Source of the DNA: Saprospiraceae bacterium
GTDB taxonomy: Bacteria > Bacteroidota > Bacteroidia > Chitinophagales > Saprospiraceae
Assembly: GCA_021604865.1 (NCBI GenBank)
Contig: BQJU01000019.1
Span: forward strand, 49,506 to 113,505
Direction of reading: 5' to 3'
DNA: 64,000 nucleotides
Shown: one piece after another, positions 32,154 to 41,841 of the stretch
Position numbering within the stretch: the stretch's first letter is position 1
Layout: each line of letters starts with the position of its first letter
The notes under the pieces: generated by a model
Told to the model about the DNA's origin: nothing
Seen by the model: only the letters and a program-made list of their open reading frames with translations
The model's database searches: none
Program-made: the position numbers and the translations under genes

Positions 32154-33467
32154 CTACTTTCCTTCAGCAAGGGTTTCTGAAATATCGGTTTGCTGGGCCT
32201 GGATAGCAGGAAGAAAAGCAGCCACAAAACCCAAAACAAGTGCACCGGCCAGGAGATAAAGCTCCTGCTTCAAAAAAACGGCGCCTGAAAAGGTATACCG
32301 ATAGGCGTCTTTCATAAAACCTGCCAATACTTCCATACCCAAATGACTTAGGGTAATGCCCAGCAGATATCCCATAACCGCCAGGATCAAGCCTTCTAAA
32401 ACAATAAGGACAAACAAACTTCCCCGGGAAGCTCCCATCACACGCATTAGCGCCAACTCGTATTTGCGATCTTTCAATGAGGAATACAGCGAAATAAAAA
32501 TACTCAGCCCGGAAACGATCATGATAATGAGCGCCATGACACGTAGGCTTTGCTCACCAGTACCCATCATAGCAAATAGGCGGTCTATTTCATAAGCTGG
32601 ATTCGCGGCCATCAAGTCGGTATTTTCATTGATATTTCTTGGCAAACTAAGCGTTTGAGCATTGATATTGCGAAAGCGAATCAAAATTGCGGTTATCTCC
32701 TGATCTTCATTTTCTGTAAGTGGTGTCAGGGCATTCTCGTGCAAATCATGATGGCCTTCATGATCGTGATCATGGCCTTCTTCATCGGAATGATCAGGTT
32801 CGCTCCCCTCTTCCATTGCTTCGTGTTCTTCTGCAATAGCGTGATCATGTACAGCCCAAACACTCTGGCTATTGGTCAGAATCAACTGATCAATCACAGA
32901 TCCAGTCGGTTTTAATATACCTACTACTTTGAACGATTCGGCATCATCATGAATCAACTCTTCATCCATAATAAAACCATGGGAACTCTTGAAAGTGTCT
33001 CCCAATTTTAAGTTCAAATCATCCGCTACACCAGCTCCTAATACGACTTCGTACACCTTGCTCCACCAATGGCCTTCGCCAATTTCCGCTTCGTATAATT
33101 CCAGTATTTTATCTGTAGTCCCTACAATTCGATATCCCTCATAGCTATCCCCCATAGCAAGCGGTACGGTCAATGAAAAAAGGGGATGTTTGGGATTCAG
33201 AAATGCTTTGGATGTAGCAATCGGTATATTCCCCGTGGGATAATCAACGTGATACATGCTACTTAAAATAAGCTGTAAAGGACTCCCTTTAGCTCCGATC
33301 ACCATATTGATTCCAGCCTGATTTTTCAGAAATTGCTCATCCAGTTGTTTGTTTAAAATCAACAACAACGAGATCAAACCCACTCCCAATGCAAAGAGCA
33401 CCAGACTAAGCAACAAGCTTAATGGTTTGTTGATCAGATTTTTCCAGCTTAGATAAAGTAGACTCAT
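32154..33467 (-). CDS. FtsX-like ABC transporter permease with His-rich periplasmic insert
   Basis: A 437-residue membrane protein of the MacB/FtsX type: one N-terminal helix (near 12-37), a large periplasmic domain, and three C-terminal helices ending in LAGALVLGFVAAFLPAIQA. The region near residues 205-245 holds about ten histidines among acidic residues (EEGHDHDHEGHHDLHEN), which could bind Zn, Cu or Ni. Related permease-ATPase pairs export lipoproteins, antibiotics or other envelope substrates. The start at 33467 gives MSLLYLSWKNL, the usual N-terminus. The ATPase gene lies upstream on the same strand. The substrate is unknown. Confidence 0.85.
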   Translation of the reverse strand: MSLLYLSWKNLINKPLSLLLSLVLFALGVGLISLLLILNKQLDEQFLKNQAGINMVIGAKGSPLQLILSSMYHVDYPTGNIPIATSKAFLNPKHPLFSLTVPLAMGDSYEGYRIVGTTDKILELYEAEIGEGHWWSKVYEVVLGAGVADDLNLKLGDTFKSSHGFIMDEELIHDDAESFKVVGILKPTGSVIDQLILTNSQSVWAVHDHAIAEEHEAMEEGSEPDHSDEEGHDHDHEGHHDLHENALTPLTENEDQEITAILIRFRNINAQTLSLPRNINENTDLMAANPAYEIDRLFAMMGTGEQSLRVMALIIMIVSGLSIFISLYSSLKDRKYELALMRVMGASRGSLFVLIVLEGLILAVMGYLLGITLSHLGMEVLAGFMKDAYRYTFSGAVFLKQELYLLAGALVLGFVAAFLPAIQAQQTDISETLAEGK

Positions 33468-33565
33468 ATTAAATGTGGTTCTTTGACAAATCACGTGATT
33501 TATCAAAGACGGTTAAATATCAAGATTACGCTTAGAGTTTCCAAAGTCGACCTCCAAACAAGCTC

Positions 33566-34192
33566 TTAGAGTATGATTTTTTTCTCAAATCGCTCTTTCA
33601 ATCGCCCATCATGTGTCACTACCAACAAAGTTGCGCCCACTTCATTGGCTTCTTTTTCCAGCAAGCGGATTACTTCCTCACAATTGTGATCATCTAGAGC
33701 AGATGTCGGTTCGTCTGCCAGTATGATGGCCGGCTGATTGACCAACGCACGGGCAATGGCAACCCTTTGCTGCTCGCCTACACTTAGGTTTTCAGGTTTT
33801 GATTTTAGCTTGTGACCTACATTCAGCTGTTTCAATAATTGAGCAATACGATCGCGATCAATAGAAGCGCCTGCCAGTTTTTGAGCCAGCATCAGGTTTT
33901 CTTCTACACTTAAGGACTTTATAAAATGGGACTGTTGAAAGATTATCCCAATATTACGCCCCCTAAACTTGTCACGCTTGCCGACTGATAATTCATTCAT
34001 TTGCTTACCAGCTACCGTAATTCGACCACTTTTAGAAGACAATAACCCGCCAAGCAGGTGTAGTAAGGTCGTTTTACCCGATCCCGATTGGCCAAGTAAC
34101 AACCAGTGTTCTGCTTTTCCGCAATCTATATCAGGAAACCGGAGGATTGAACCTCCTGCATAGGAAAATTCCAATTCAGACGTTTGCAACAT
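33566..34192 (-). CDS. ABC transporter ATP-binding protein (LolD/MacB-like)
   Basis: A 208-residue ATPase partner of the His-rich permease. Seen are Walker A GQSGSGKTT, the Q-loop IFQQSHFIKSLSVEENLML, the signature LSVGEQQRVAIARAL, Walker B IILADEPTSALD and the switch TH in VVTHD. The pattern is that of mechanotransmission exporters such as LolD, FtsE and MacB. ATG 34192 is chosen because the upstream extension overlaps the LytTR regulator gene. There are 98 bp between its stop and the permease start. Confidence 0.9.
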   Translation of the reverse strand: MLQTSELEFSYAGGSILRFPDIDCGKAEHWLLLGQSGSGKTTLLHLLGGLLSSKSGRITVAGKQMNELSVGKRDKFRGRNIGIIFQQSHFIKSLSVEENLMLAQKLAGASIDRDRIAQLLKQLNVGHKLKSKPENLSVGEQQRVAIARALVNQPAIILADEPTSALDDHNCEEVIRLLEKEANEVGATLLVVTHDGRLKERFEKKIIL

Positions 34193-34211
34193 AGAAACAA
34201 AGATAAAAATT

Positions 34212-34967
34212 TCACAAACTGTTTTGAGTAAGCCTTTGGATAAAAGTATCTTTTTTGCGTCGGGCCAAAGGAAGCTTGGATCCGTCATTCATTAATACTG
34301 CCCCTCCTTCCTCTTTGAGGATTTTGTGTACACAATGAATGTTGACCAAATGCGACTGGTGAATGCGAAAAAATTGATCTCCAGGCAAAAGTTGCTCGTA
34401 CTCCTTTAGTGATTTTGCAACGACAAACCGCTCCCCTTTGGAGTGGAATGTGGTATAATTGCCCTTGGATTCCAGTCTGCAAATTTCGTTAAGATTCAAA
34501 AAAATCAGCCCTTCTGACGCGGACAAAGCAATCTTTTTGGCTTTCTTGTCGTGAAGGTTTTCCAATAATGTTTTTAGCTGTTCTAAGTAATTGTCATTTT
34601 GAGATTGCTTTTGAATTTTTTCAACAGCTTTTTTAAGTTGTAGTGGGTCAACTGGTTTCAGGAGATAGTCTACCGCACTATATTGAAATGCCTTATAGGC
34701 AAAATTGTCATAAGCTGTGATGAAAATAATTCTGAACGATGGACTAGAAAATTCTTTCAAAAGATCAAATCCACTTCCGTCTTGTAAATGAATATCAAGA
34801 AATATAAGATCAGGGCTTGTTTCTGTAATTACAGATATACCCGTTTGAACACCACATGCTTCTCCAACTACCTGTATTTCCGGACAGAAGTCCTTTAAGT
34901 AAATCAGGATAAGTGATCTTGCCGCGGCTTCATCATCAATAACTACGGCTCTAATTTGAGGTTTCAT
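34212..34967 (-). CDS. LytTR-family response regulator
   Basis: A 251-residue regulator. The receiver domain (1-120) has the acidic pair Asp11-Asp12, phospho-acceptor Asp58 in IFLDIHL, Thr in FITAYD and Lys in YLLKPVDPLQL. The LytTR DNA-binding domain (145-251) contains ICRLESKGNYTTFH and FFRIHQSHLVNIHCV. It should be phosphorylated by the kinase encoded upstream on the same strand. The stop is 19 bp from the ABC ATPase start, so the ABC pair may be co-transcribed and even a target. Confidence 0.92.
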   Translation of the reverse strand: MKPQIRAVVIDDEAAARSLILIYLKDFCPEIQVVGEACGVQTGISVITETSPDLIFLDIHLQDGSGFDLLKEFSSPSFRIIFITAYDNFAYKAFQYSAVDYLLKPVDPLQLKKAVEKIQKQSQNDNYLEQLKTLLENLHDKKAKKIALSASEGLIFLNLNEICRLESKGNYTTFHSKGERFVVAKSLKEYEQLLPGDQFFRIHQSHLVNIHCVHKILKEEGGAVLMNDGSKLPLARRKKDTFIQRLTQNSL

Positions 34968-35272
34968 ACTAAATCCAGTTAACACTCTTTTTCCAAAAAA
35001 GAATCATTTACGGCCGAATTTTAAGTCATTGCCGCCTAATTTCCATTAAGTAAATAATCTTGAAAGATTAGACCTATATTTGTCCCACTAACAACTTTGA
35101 AAACTTACCAAACATCTAGACTTGTATACCTTACTATCAGAGGTTTTGGTTTAGGAAAAATAGGTTTTCTATTTTTAACTAAACCAAGCTCCAAAAAACA
35201 AATATCAACAATAGTACTCTATTGGCAAAACGCGCTCTCTTATTTTCTCTGATTTGTCTGAGTGACAACAAA
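34968..35272. other. Spacer between kinase and regulator genes, with a long hairpin
   Basis: TTGGTTTAG (35146-35154) pairs with CTAAACCAA (35179-35187), and inside it AAAAATAG pairs with CTATTTTT, so 17 of 18 positions per arm pair. No gene is visible. It could separate the expression of kinase and regulator. Confidence 0.5.
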
Positions 35273-38239
35273 TTATAAATCCATAATTTGATTTAAGTCT
35301 AACCTTAAACGAACCAAAGTTCCCATGACTTTTCCGTCTTGGTCTTTGAGTTCTTTTATATGAATGCTTCCCGGGTGGTTTTTGTTACTTAATAACGTTA
35401 GCCGCTTCCGGGAAATACTCATACCTACTGATTTGTGTAACGGAGCAGTATTTTGTTTATTCCGTTGTGAATGAAAAATGCCCAGCCCGTTATCTCTAAC
35501 TTCCATTAACAAACAATTTCCCTCCTGGGAATAATCGATGTCAATTAGGCCAACCTTTTCCTTTTCTACTAATCCATGAATGATCGCATTCTCGATATAG
35601 GGTTGCAGTAAAAGAGGGGGAATCATCGTTTCAAAAGCTTGTATTTCAGCCGCAATTTTTATGTGATAATCAAAACGATTTTTAAATCGGATTTTTTCCA
35701 ATTCAAGGTAATTTTCCAAGATCCCTACTTCTTCTTCTAGGCTAATCAACGGCTCCATGGATAGGTGCAGCGTAGCCCTAACCAATTGAGCAAATCGGGA
35801 CAAATAATGGGCCGCCTTGGTTTTTTCATCTGATGCAATAAATTCCTGAATGGCATTCAAGCAATTAAAAACAAAATGGGGATTCATTTGTGCCTGCAAT
35901 GCCGATTGCTTAAGCAAATTCATTTCTCGCTCAATAGCTGCCTCGTGTTTTAGCTGGAGAATTCGTTTTCTATAAAGCCATACCATCAAAAAAAGAAGAA
36001 TTAGAACCAAGCCTAACCAGAAAATCCAATTATACCAATAAGGGCTTAAAATTCTAAACTCCAAAAGTAGCGGTATTCCCCATCTCCCATCTTCATTTTG
36101 AGCCTGAATTTCAAAAGCATATTCTCCTGGTGAAAGGCGCGGAAAATTTACACTGGTATTGGTGGTATAGTTCCATTTTTCAGACTCCTCCAAGCGGTAA
36201 CGGTAATTTATCCGTCCTGCCAGCTTGTAATTGAGTGTCAAAAAATGAAACTGGAAATTATTTTCATAATAATTAAAGACATGTTGCTGATCCAAATTCA
36301 CAGAGTGATTATTTACCCAAACCGCCTTCAATAATGGCTGGGGTTCATTTTGTTGGCTCGGGCTCTTTCCTAATTGTACCAATCCCCGAGGAGTAGCCAC
36401 CCATACATCTTCCCCAACGACACACACATCATTAATTTCATTAGAGGGTAAACCATGAGCCATTGTAAAGTTTTCTACTTTGAAATTGCCCATAAGCGGA
36501 TCATAACTAATTTTATTTAGTCCATTTAGGGTACCCACCCAAATGTTTTGTTTCTGATCAATAAACAAACATTCTATCATATTGGAAGTTAAGCCACCCT
36601 CTTCATTAATCACGATCCTTGATTCATTTTTCCACAATACAATTCCTCCACCCTTTGTTCCCAATACCAACGTACTATCCTGCATTTGATTAATGTCTTC
36701 CACCCTAATGGAAAAAAGAGCATAGTCAACGCCTGGTGATGTCAGTTGATTATTTTTAAATTCATAAATTCCCGAAACATTCCCAATCCAGTTATGGTGG
36801 TCATTGTCTTCATAAAATGTAAGGGTTCGTTGCTTCAGGTCATCTTCTGAAGAACGGTATTGAATCTCCGACGATCTCGCGTCAATTTTCATAAAACCCT
36901 GGGCATAACACCCCCATATCGAATTGCCATCCCGGCTAAGTACCAACCTCTTGGAGGCTGCTGCTCTTTTGTCGAAAACATTTCTATCCAGCACATACTT
37001 CCAATGGCCGTCCTCCAGATACCTGATCCTGATGCCTCCAATCCACAAACGATCAAAATGAGGACTGTAAACCATCTCGTTGATCTCGGGTTCATCAATT
37101 CCAGGTAAATGAATCAGCGCTGACTGGTTTTTGGTGTTCATTTTATAAACAGATCCATCATCAGCAGCTACATAGAAACTTTCAGAATCCTTGACAGCAA
37201 GGGCCCTTATATTGGCGTTAGTTAATCCACTTTGTTCATTATAAACACGATAGGAAAAATTGGAACAATAAAAAACACCCTGCTCAAGTGTGGAAAACCA
37301 ATATCCTCCTGCACGGTCTTTCATAATATCTGTAATCGAATTGCCAGCTAACAAAACCAAAGGCCTTCTTTCTGTAAATGCCGTCAAATCGGGGTAAATT
37401 TCAGCACCCTTTTTTTCCGTATATCCTACAAAAATTTCCCCATCAGGGCCCATTGATAGTTCTGATACATTGTTGGAAATGGCCGACTGCCACTGAACGG
37501 ATTTATTGTTTTTCTGAATCAACAGAAATTGGCCCTTGGTATTAAGCAAATAATGATTGGCAAGTTCCACGCCAAAAAAATTTCCACCAGAAAAAGCTAA
37601 TGAGAACGAAGGTATTTTCGTTTCAAATTGAAATTCATCTGAATAAAAATTCCAAGCCCAATCATTTGGGGTGACGCTAGTTTTGTTTACCGCCTTCTGG
37701 TAACACAACAACAAATCGGTATTACTTTTCACCGTTTGCAAACACTCCGCCTGTTTGTTAAGGGGAAAATTATAGGTGCCGTCAGGATAAATTGCGATCA
37801 CCCCCATTCCGGAAAGCCCAAGATATACCGTATCTTTTTTAACCAATATCCCATTTGTCGAATGAAATTGCTCTCGAAACTGCTCGATCACGTCATTGAA
37901 AGGAAAAGGGAAAATGCTGTCTTTTTCATGATAATACAGATTTCCCGACATCGTGCCCATCCAAATACGACCAGCTTCGTCTTCTTTGAGGTAAAAAACT
38001 ACATTGTTGAGCAAGCCGTCCTCAAAACCAAAATTTTCAAATTCATAACCATTAAACCGGCTGACACCATTGTCAGTACCAAACCAAATAAACCCTTTAC
38101 TATCCTGAATTATTTCGTAGACCTCCGGGCTTGGCAAACCGTGATCAGTGGTGAAATTCCGAAAAAAAGGTTGTGGGGATTGTGCCAGACTAATAATAGC
38201 TACAAAGCCAAACAGTAATATCCCCCATAATTTTTTCAT
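35273..38239 (-). CDS. Two-component sensor histidine kinase with beta-propeller sensor (LytS-type kinase)
   Basis: A 988-residue inner-membrane sensor. It has a signal peptide (ending SLAQS), then a periplasmic two-propeller-type region of Reg_prop repeats (GLPSPEVYEIIQDSKGFIWF; DNGVSRFNGYEF; QNIWVGTLNGLNKI), a Y_Y_Y domain near 670-740, one membrane helix (NWIFWLGLVLILLFLMVWLY) and a cytoplasmic kinase of the His_kinase (LytS) type. The phospho-acceptor His lies in QMNPHFVFNCLNAIQEF, and the ATPase part includes LLLQPYIENAIIHG and VRDNGLGI. The sensor layout resembles the hybrid systems of Bacteroides, but here the regulator is a separate LytTR protein. The ligand is unknown. Confidence 0.92.
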   Translation of the reverse strand: MKKLWGILLFGFVAIISLAQSPQPFFRNFTTDHGLPSPEVYEIIQDSKGFIWFGTDNGVSRFNGYEFENFGFEDGLLNNVVFYLKEDEAGRIWMGTMSGNLYYHEKDSIFPFPFNDVIEQFREQFHSTNGILVKKDTVYLGLSGMGVIAIYPDGTYNFPLNKQAECLQTVKSNTDLLLCYQKAVNKTSVTPNDWAWNFYSDEFQFETKIPSFSLAFSGGNFFGVELANHYLLNTKGQFLLIQKNNKSVQWQSAISNNVSELSMGPDGEIFVGYTEKKGAEIYPDLTAFTERRPLVLLAGNSITDIMKDRAGGYWFSTLEQGVFYCSNFSYRVYNEQSGLTNANIRALAVKDSESFYVAADDGSVYKMNTKNQSALIHLPGIDEPEINEMVYSPHFDRLWIGGIRIRYLEDGHWKYVLDRNVFDKRAAASKRLVLSRDGNSIWGCYAQGFMKIDARSSEIQYRSSEDDLKQRTLTFYEDNDHHNWIGNVSGIYEFKNNQLTSPGVDYALFSIRVEDINQMQDSTLVLGTKGGGIVLWKNESRIVINEEGGLTSNMIECLFIDQKQNIWVGTLNGLNKISYDPLMGNFKVENFTMAHGLPSNEINDVCVVGEDVWVATPRGLVQLGKSPSQQNEPQPLLKAVWVNNHSVNLDQQHVFNYYENNFQFHFLTLNYKLAGRINYRYRLEESEKWNYTTNTSVNFPRLSPGEYAFEIQAQNEDGRWGIPLLLEFRILSPYWYNWIFWLGLVLILLFLMVWLYRKRILQLKHEAAIEREMNLLKQSALQAQMNPHFVFNCLNAIQEFIASDEKTKAAHYLSRFAQLVRATLHLSMEPLISLEEEVGILENYLELEKIRFKNRFDYHIKIAAEIQAFETMIPPLLLQPYIENAIIHGLVEKEKVGLIDIDYSQEGNCLLMEVRDNGLGIFHSQRNKQNTAPLHKSVGMSISRKRLTLLSNKNHPGSIHIKELKDQDGKVMGTLVRLRLDLNQIMDL

Positions 38240-38382
38240 ATAATGTATTGACTTGACTATCTCCCCAAAAGGGCTTACTTTTATGCCTACAAACTAAAAT
38301 ATGACTTTTATACCGCAAAATATTAGTAATAGCATTATAATTTCCGATTGGCCACTCAATCTGTGAGATTCTATTGCTAAAG

Positions 38383-38424
38383 CAAAAAAGCTCTGACAGA
38401 TTACGATTTGTCAGAGCTTTTTTG
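38383..38424. terminator. Perfect 16-bp hairpin with A/T flanks, overlapping the ileS promoter
   Basis: CAAAAAAGCTCTGACA (38383-38398) pairs fully with TGTCAGAGCTTTTTTG (38409-38424), with a 10-nt loop. It has terminator form in both directions, yet no gene end lies nearby: the kinase gene points away and ileS starts 40 nt later. Confidence 0.7.
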
Positions 38425-38438
38425 TTTAGTTATCTTTG
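38407..38438 (+). promoter_or_regulatory. ileS promoter (-33 TTTG, -7 TATCTTTG)
   Basis: TTTG at 38407-38410 and TATCTTTG at 38431-38438 with a 20-nt spacer match the Bacteroidota consensus completely. The hairpin's right arm occupies the spacer and part of the -33 element. ATG 38464 is 25 nt past the -7 box. Confidence 0.75.
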
Positions 38439-38463
38439 CGCAGTTTTTAGATAAAAATAGCCC

Positions 38464-41400
38464 ATGTATAGAGAATTCAAGCAACTTAATTTATCAGAAA
38501 TCGATCAGGAAATCCTTGCTTTTTGGGAAAAAGATAAGGTTTTCGAGAAAAGTGTTGACCAGCGTGATCCTGACAATAGTTTTGTCTTTTTTGAAGGCCC
38601 ACCATCTGCCAATGGCAAACCGGGCATTCACCACGTGATGGCACGAACGATCAAAGATTTGTTTTGCCGCTATCAGGCCATGAAAGGCAAACGCGTGGAA
38701 CGTAAAGGCGGTTGGGATACCCACGGGCTCCCCATTGAGCTTAGCGTAGAAAAGGAGCTAGGGATTACCAAAGAAGATATTGGCAAAACCATTTCTGTAG
38801 ACGAATACAACCAGAAATGTCGCGAAACCGTGATGCGTTACAAAGATATGTGGGACGACATCACCCGAAAAATGGGTTATTGGGTTGACCTGGATAATCC
38901 TTATGTGACTTATACCAATGATTATATAGAATCGGTTTGGTGGCTGTTGGGCAAATTGTACGAAAAAGACATGTTGTACAAAGGCTTCACCATTCAGCCC
39001 TACTCCCCCGCGGCAGGTACCGGCCTGAGTTCCCATGAGCTCAATATGCCGGGAGCTTATCAGGATATTAAGGATGTATCCGCTATTGCCCAGTTTAAAA
39101 TTAAAGGTGCCGATGAGGAATACTTCCTAGCCTGGACCACAACCCCTTGGACCCTGCCTTCCAATACAGCCTTGGCTGTAGGCAAAAACATCACCTACGT
39201 CAAAGTACGAGCATACAACCGATATACCCATCAATTATCTACCGTCATTCTGGCGAAGGAAAGACTCAGTACCTATTTCACGGAAGCCAATCCGGCATTA
39301 AACCCTGAAGATGTAAAAGCGGGCAACAAGCCCATTGCTTACCTTGAAATTGTAGGTGAAATAAAAGGCAGTGAATTGGAAGGTATGCAATATGAACAAT
39401 TGCTGCCTTATGTAACACCTGACAAGCCGGCTTTCCGCGTACTTATCGGTGATTTTGTGTCGACCGAAGACGGTACTGGAATTGTGCACATTGCACCAAC
39501 TTTCGGAGCTGATGACTTCCGCATTGCCAACCAATATGGTATCCCTCCATTGATGGTGAAAGACGAACTGGACAACCTCATGCCATTGGTGGATAAACAA
39601 GGCCGGTTCGTAAAAGAAGTCACCGATTTCGCTGGCCGTTATGTCAAAGATTATGGCCAGAAAGAAGAACGCTCAGTAGATGCAGACATTGTAATCAAAC
39701 TTAAAGAAGAAAATAAACTCTTCCACTCCGAAAAATATACGCACTCCTATCCTCATTGCTGGCGCACCGATCGGCCTGTATTGTATTATCCTTTGGACAG
39801 CTGGTTTATTCGAGCTTCAGCGGCAAAGGATAGAATGTATGAACTGAATAAAACGATCAACTGGAAACCTGCTTCAACCGGTGAAGGGCGTTTTGGCAAA
39901 TGGCTGGAAAATCTACAGGACTGGAACTTATCCCGTTCCCGCTATTGGGGTATTCCCCTGCCGATCTGGCGCAGCAAAGACGGAATACAGGAAAAATGTA
40001 TCAGCTCAGTTGAACAATTGAGACAGGAAATTCAACTGGCCAATGAAAAACTGGGCAAAAACCAACAAGTCCCCAAAGACTTACACCGGCCTTATATTGA
40101 CGAAATCGTTTTGGTAGGTAAAAATGGCGATCCGCTGTTTCGTGAACTCGACCTGATCGACGTTTGGTTTGACAGTGGTTCTATGCCTTATGCTCAATGG
40201 CACTATCCATTTGAATATAAAGAGAAATTCAATCAAAATTTCCCGGCGGACTTTATCGCGGAAGGCGTCGACCAAACTCGTGGCTGGTTTTATACCTTGC
40301 ATGCGATTGCCACCATGGTTTTTGATAGTGTCGCTTTTAAAAATGTAGTTTCCAATGGATTGGTGCAGGACAAACACGGTCGTAAGATGTCAAAACGTCT
40401 GGGTAATGCCCCTGAACCATTTGAAACGATAGCTACTTATGGTGCCGATCCCACACGTTGGTATATGATGTCAAATTCCGATCCCTGGGAAAACCTCAAA
40501 TTTGACACGGCAGGCATCGATGAAATCCGTCGTAAATTTTTCGGCACATTATATAATACGTATTCCTTTTTTGTACTTTATGCAAATATCGACCAATTCC
40601 GCTACCAGGAAAAGGATATTAATAGGAGTGAACGACCGGAAATAGACCGCTGGGTTATTTCCCTGCTCAATTCCCTCGTCAAGGAAGTAGATGCCGCTTA
40701 TGCTAATTATGATGTGACTACGGCTACCCGAAAAATCATGCTCTTTGTCGACAACCATTTAAGTAATTGGTATGTTCGACTATGTCGCCGCCGATTCTGG
40801 AAGGGCGATTATTCCGAGGATAAAATTGCCGCCTATCAGACGCTTTATCAATGTCTGACAACCATTTCAAAATTGATCGCTCCGGTTGCACCATTCTTTT
40901 CTGACTGGCTGTATAAAAACCTCAATGATGCCACTCAAAAGGAGGGCTACGAATCAGTACACCTAGCCGACTTCCCTCAAGTAGATGAATTGGCCATTGA
41001 TAGTCAATTGGAACAGCGGATGGATTATGCACAGCGCATTTCTTCCCTGGTGCTTTCCTTGCGGAAAAAGGAAAATATCCGGGTGCGACAGCCTTTGCAA
41101 AAAATAATGTTGCCCATTCTCGATGCTTCCTTCCAGCAGCAGGTTGAAGATGTCAAGGATCTGATCCTTTCTGAGGTAAATATCAAAGAATTTGAATACA
41201 TCACGGATACCACGGGAGTCATCAAGAAAAAGATCAAACCTAATTTCAAAACACTGGGCAAGCGTTTAGGCAAAAACATGAAAACAGCAGCTCAGCTCAT
41301 TGGTAGCCTGACGCAAGAGGATATTAGTGTCATTGAACAGAAAAACAGCTACACGATGAGTATCAATGGCGATACTTATGAATTGACTTTGGTGGACTTC

Positions 41401-41748
41401 GAAATTGTTACCGAAGATATCCCCGGTTGGCAGGTAGCCAGTGACGGTCCATTAACCGTTGCCCTTGATATCACCATTACCGATGAGCTCAAAGCTGAAG
41501 GACTGGCGAGAGAATTGGTTAACCGCATTCAGAATATCCGCAAGGATAGAAACTTTAATGTAACAGATAAAATTTTGGTGCAAATTGAACAGCACACTTT
41601 GCTTGAACCTGTTCTCTCCCAATTCGGAAGCTATATCGAAACCGAAACGCTGACAGTATCACTAGAAATGGTACGTCCCTTAAGTGAGGGCGAAAAAGTG
41701 GAATTACCCGAAGTAGGAGAGCTATATATTTTGGTGAACCCGGCGTAA
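38464..41748 (+). CDS. ileS: Isoleucyl-tRNA synthetase
   Basis: A 1,094-residue class I synthetase that charges tRNA-Ile and edits valine. The HIGH-equivalent motif is GPPSANGKPGIHHVMAR and the KMSKS loop is HGRKMSKRLGN. The CP1 editing region includes AWTTTPWTLPSNTALAVG and STEDGTGIVHIAPTFGADD, and the anticodon-binding end has DNHLSNWYVRLCRRRFWKGD. Length and the YVRLCRRRFW segment place it with the larger, eukaryote-like IleS2 group common in Bacteroidota; many members of that group are naturally insensitive to mupirocin (family knowledge, not tested here). No T-box leader is seen. Confidence 0.96.
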   Translation: MYREFKQLNLSEIDQEILAFWEKDKVFEKSVDQRDPDNSFVFFEGPPSANGKPGIHHVMARTIKDLFCRYQAMKGKRVERKGGWDTHGLPIELSVEKELGITKEDIGKTISVDEYNQKCRETVMRYKDMWDDITRKMGYWVDLDNPYVTYTNDYIESVWWLLGKLYEKDMLYKGFTIQPYSPAAGTGLSSHELNMPGAYQDIKDVSAIAQFKIKGADEEYFLAWTTTPWTLPSNTALAVGKNITYVKVRAYNRYTHQLSTVILAKERLSTYFTEANPALNPEDVKAGNKPIAYLEIVGEIKGSELEGMQYEQLLPYVTPDKPAFRVLIGDFVSTEDGTGIVHIAPTFGADDFRIANQYGIPPLMVKDELDNLMPLVDKQGRFVKEVTDFAGRYVKDYGQKEERSVDADIVIKLKEENKLFHSEKYTHSYPHCWRTDRPVLYYPLDSWFIRASAAKDRMYELNKTINWKPASTGEGRFGKWLENLQDWNLSRSRYWGIPLPIWRSKDGIQEKCISSVEQLRQEIQLANEKLGKNQQVPKDLHRPYIDEIVLVGKNGDPLFRELDLIDVWFDSGSMPYAQWHYPFEYKEKFNQNFPADFIAEGVDQTRGWFYTLHAIATMVFDSVAFKNVVSNGLVQDKHGRKMSKRLGNAPEPFETIATYGADPTRWYMMSNSDPWENLKFDTAGIDEIRRKFFGTLYNTYSFFVLYANIDQFRYQEKDINRSERPEIDRWVISLLNSLVKEVDAAYANYDVTTATRKIMLFVDNHLSNWYVRLCRRRFWKGDYSEDKIAAYQTLYQCLTTISKLIAPVAPFFSDWLYKNLNDATQKEGYESVHLADFPQVDELAIDSQLEQRMDYAQRISSLVLSLRKKENIRVRQPLQKIMLPILDASFQQQVEDVKDLILSEVNIKEFEYITDTTGVIKKKIKPNFKTLGKRLGKNMKTAAQLIGSLTQEDISVIEQKNSYTMSINGDTYELTLVDFEIVTEDIPGWQVASDGPLTVALDITITDELKAEGLARELVNRIQNIRKDRNFNVTDKILVQIEQHTLLEPVLSQFGSYIETETLTVSLEMVRPLSEGEKVELPEVGELYILVNPA

Positions 41749-41756
41749 TCGCTACC

Positions 41757-41792
41757 AACAGGAGTCATCACGAGTTTGTAATGACTCCTGTT
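41757..41792. terminator. Terminator hairpin between ileS and the SCP2 gene
   Basis: AACAGGAGTCAT (41757-41768) pairs perfectly with ATGACTCCTGTT (41781-41792). It lies between convergent genes and can serve both. The core AGGAGTC/GACTCCT recurs in the hairpin at 60779-60811. Confidence 0.7.
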
Positions 41793-41841
41793 TGCGCTCT
41801 AATAGTTTGTTGGGAGGTCGGCTTTGGCTTCCAAACATGCA

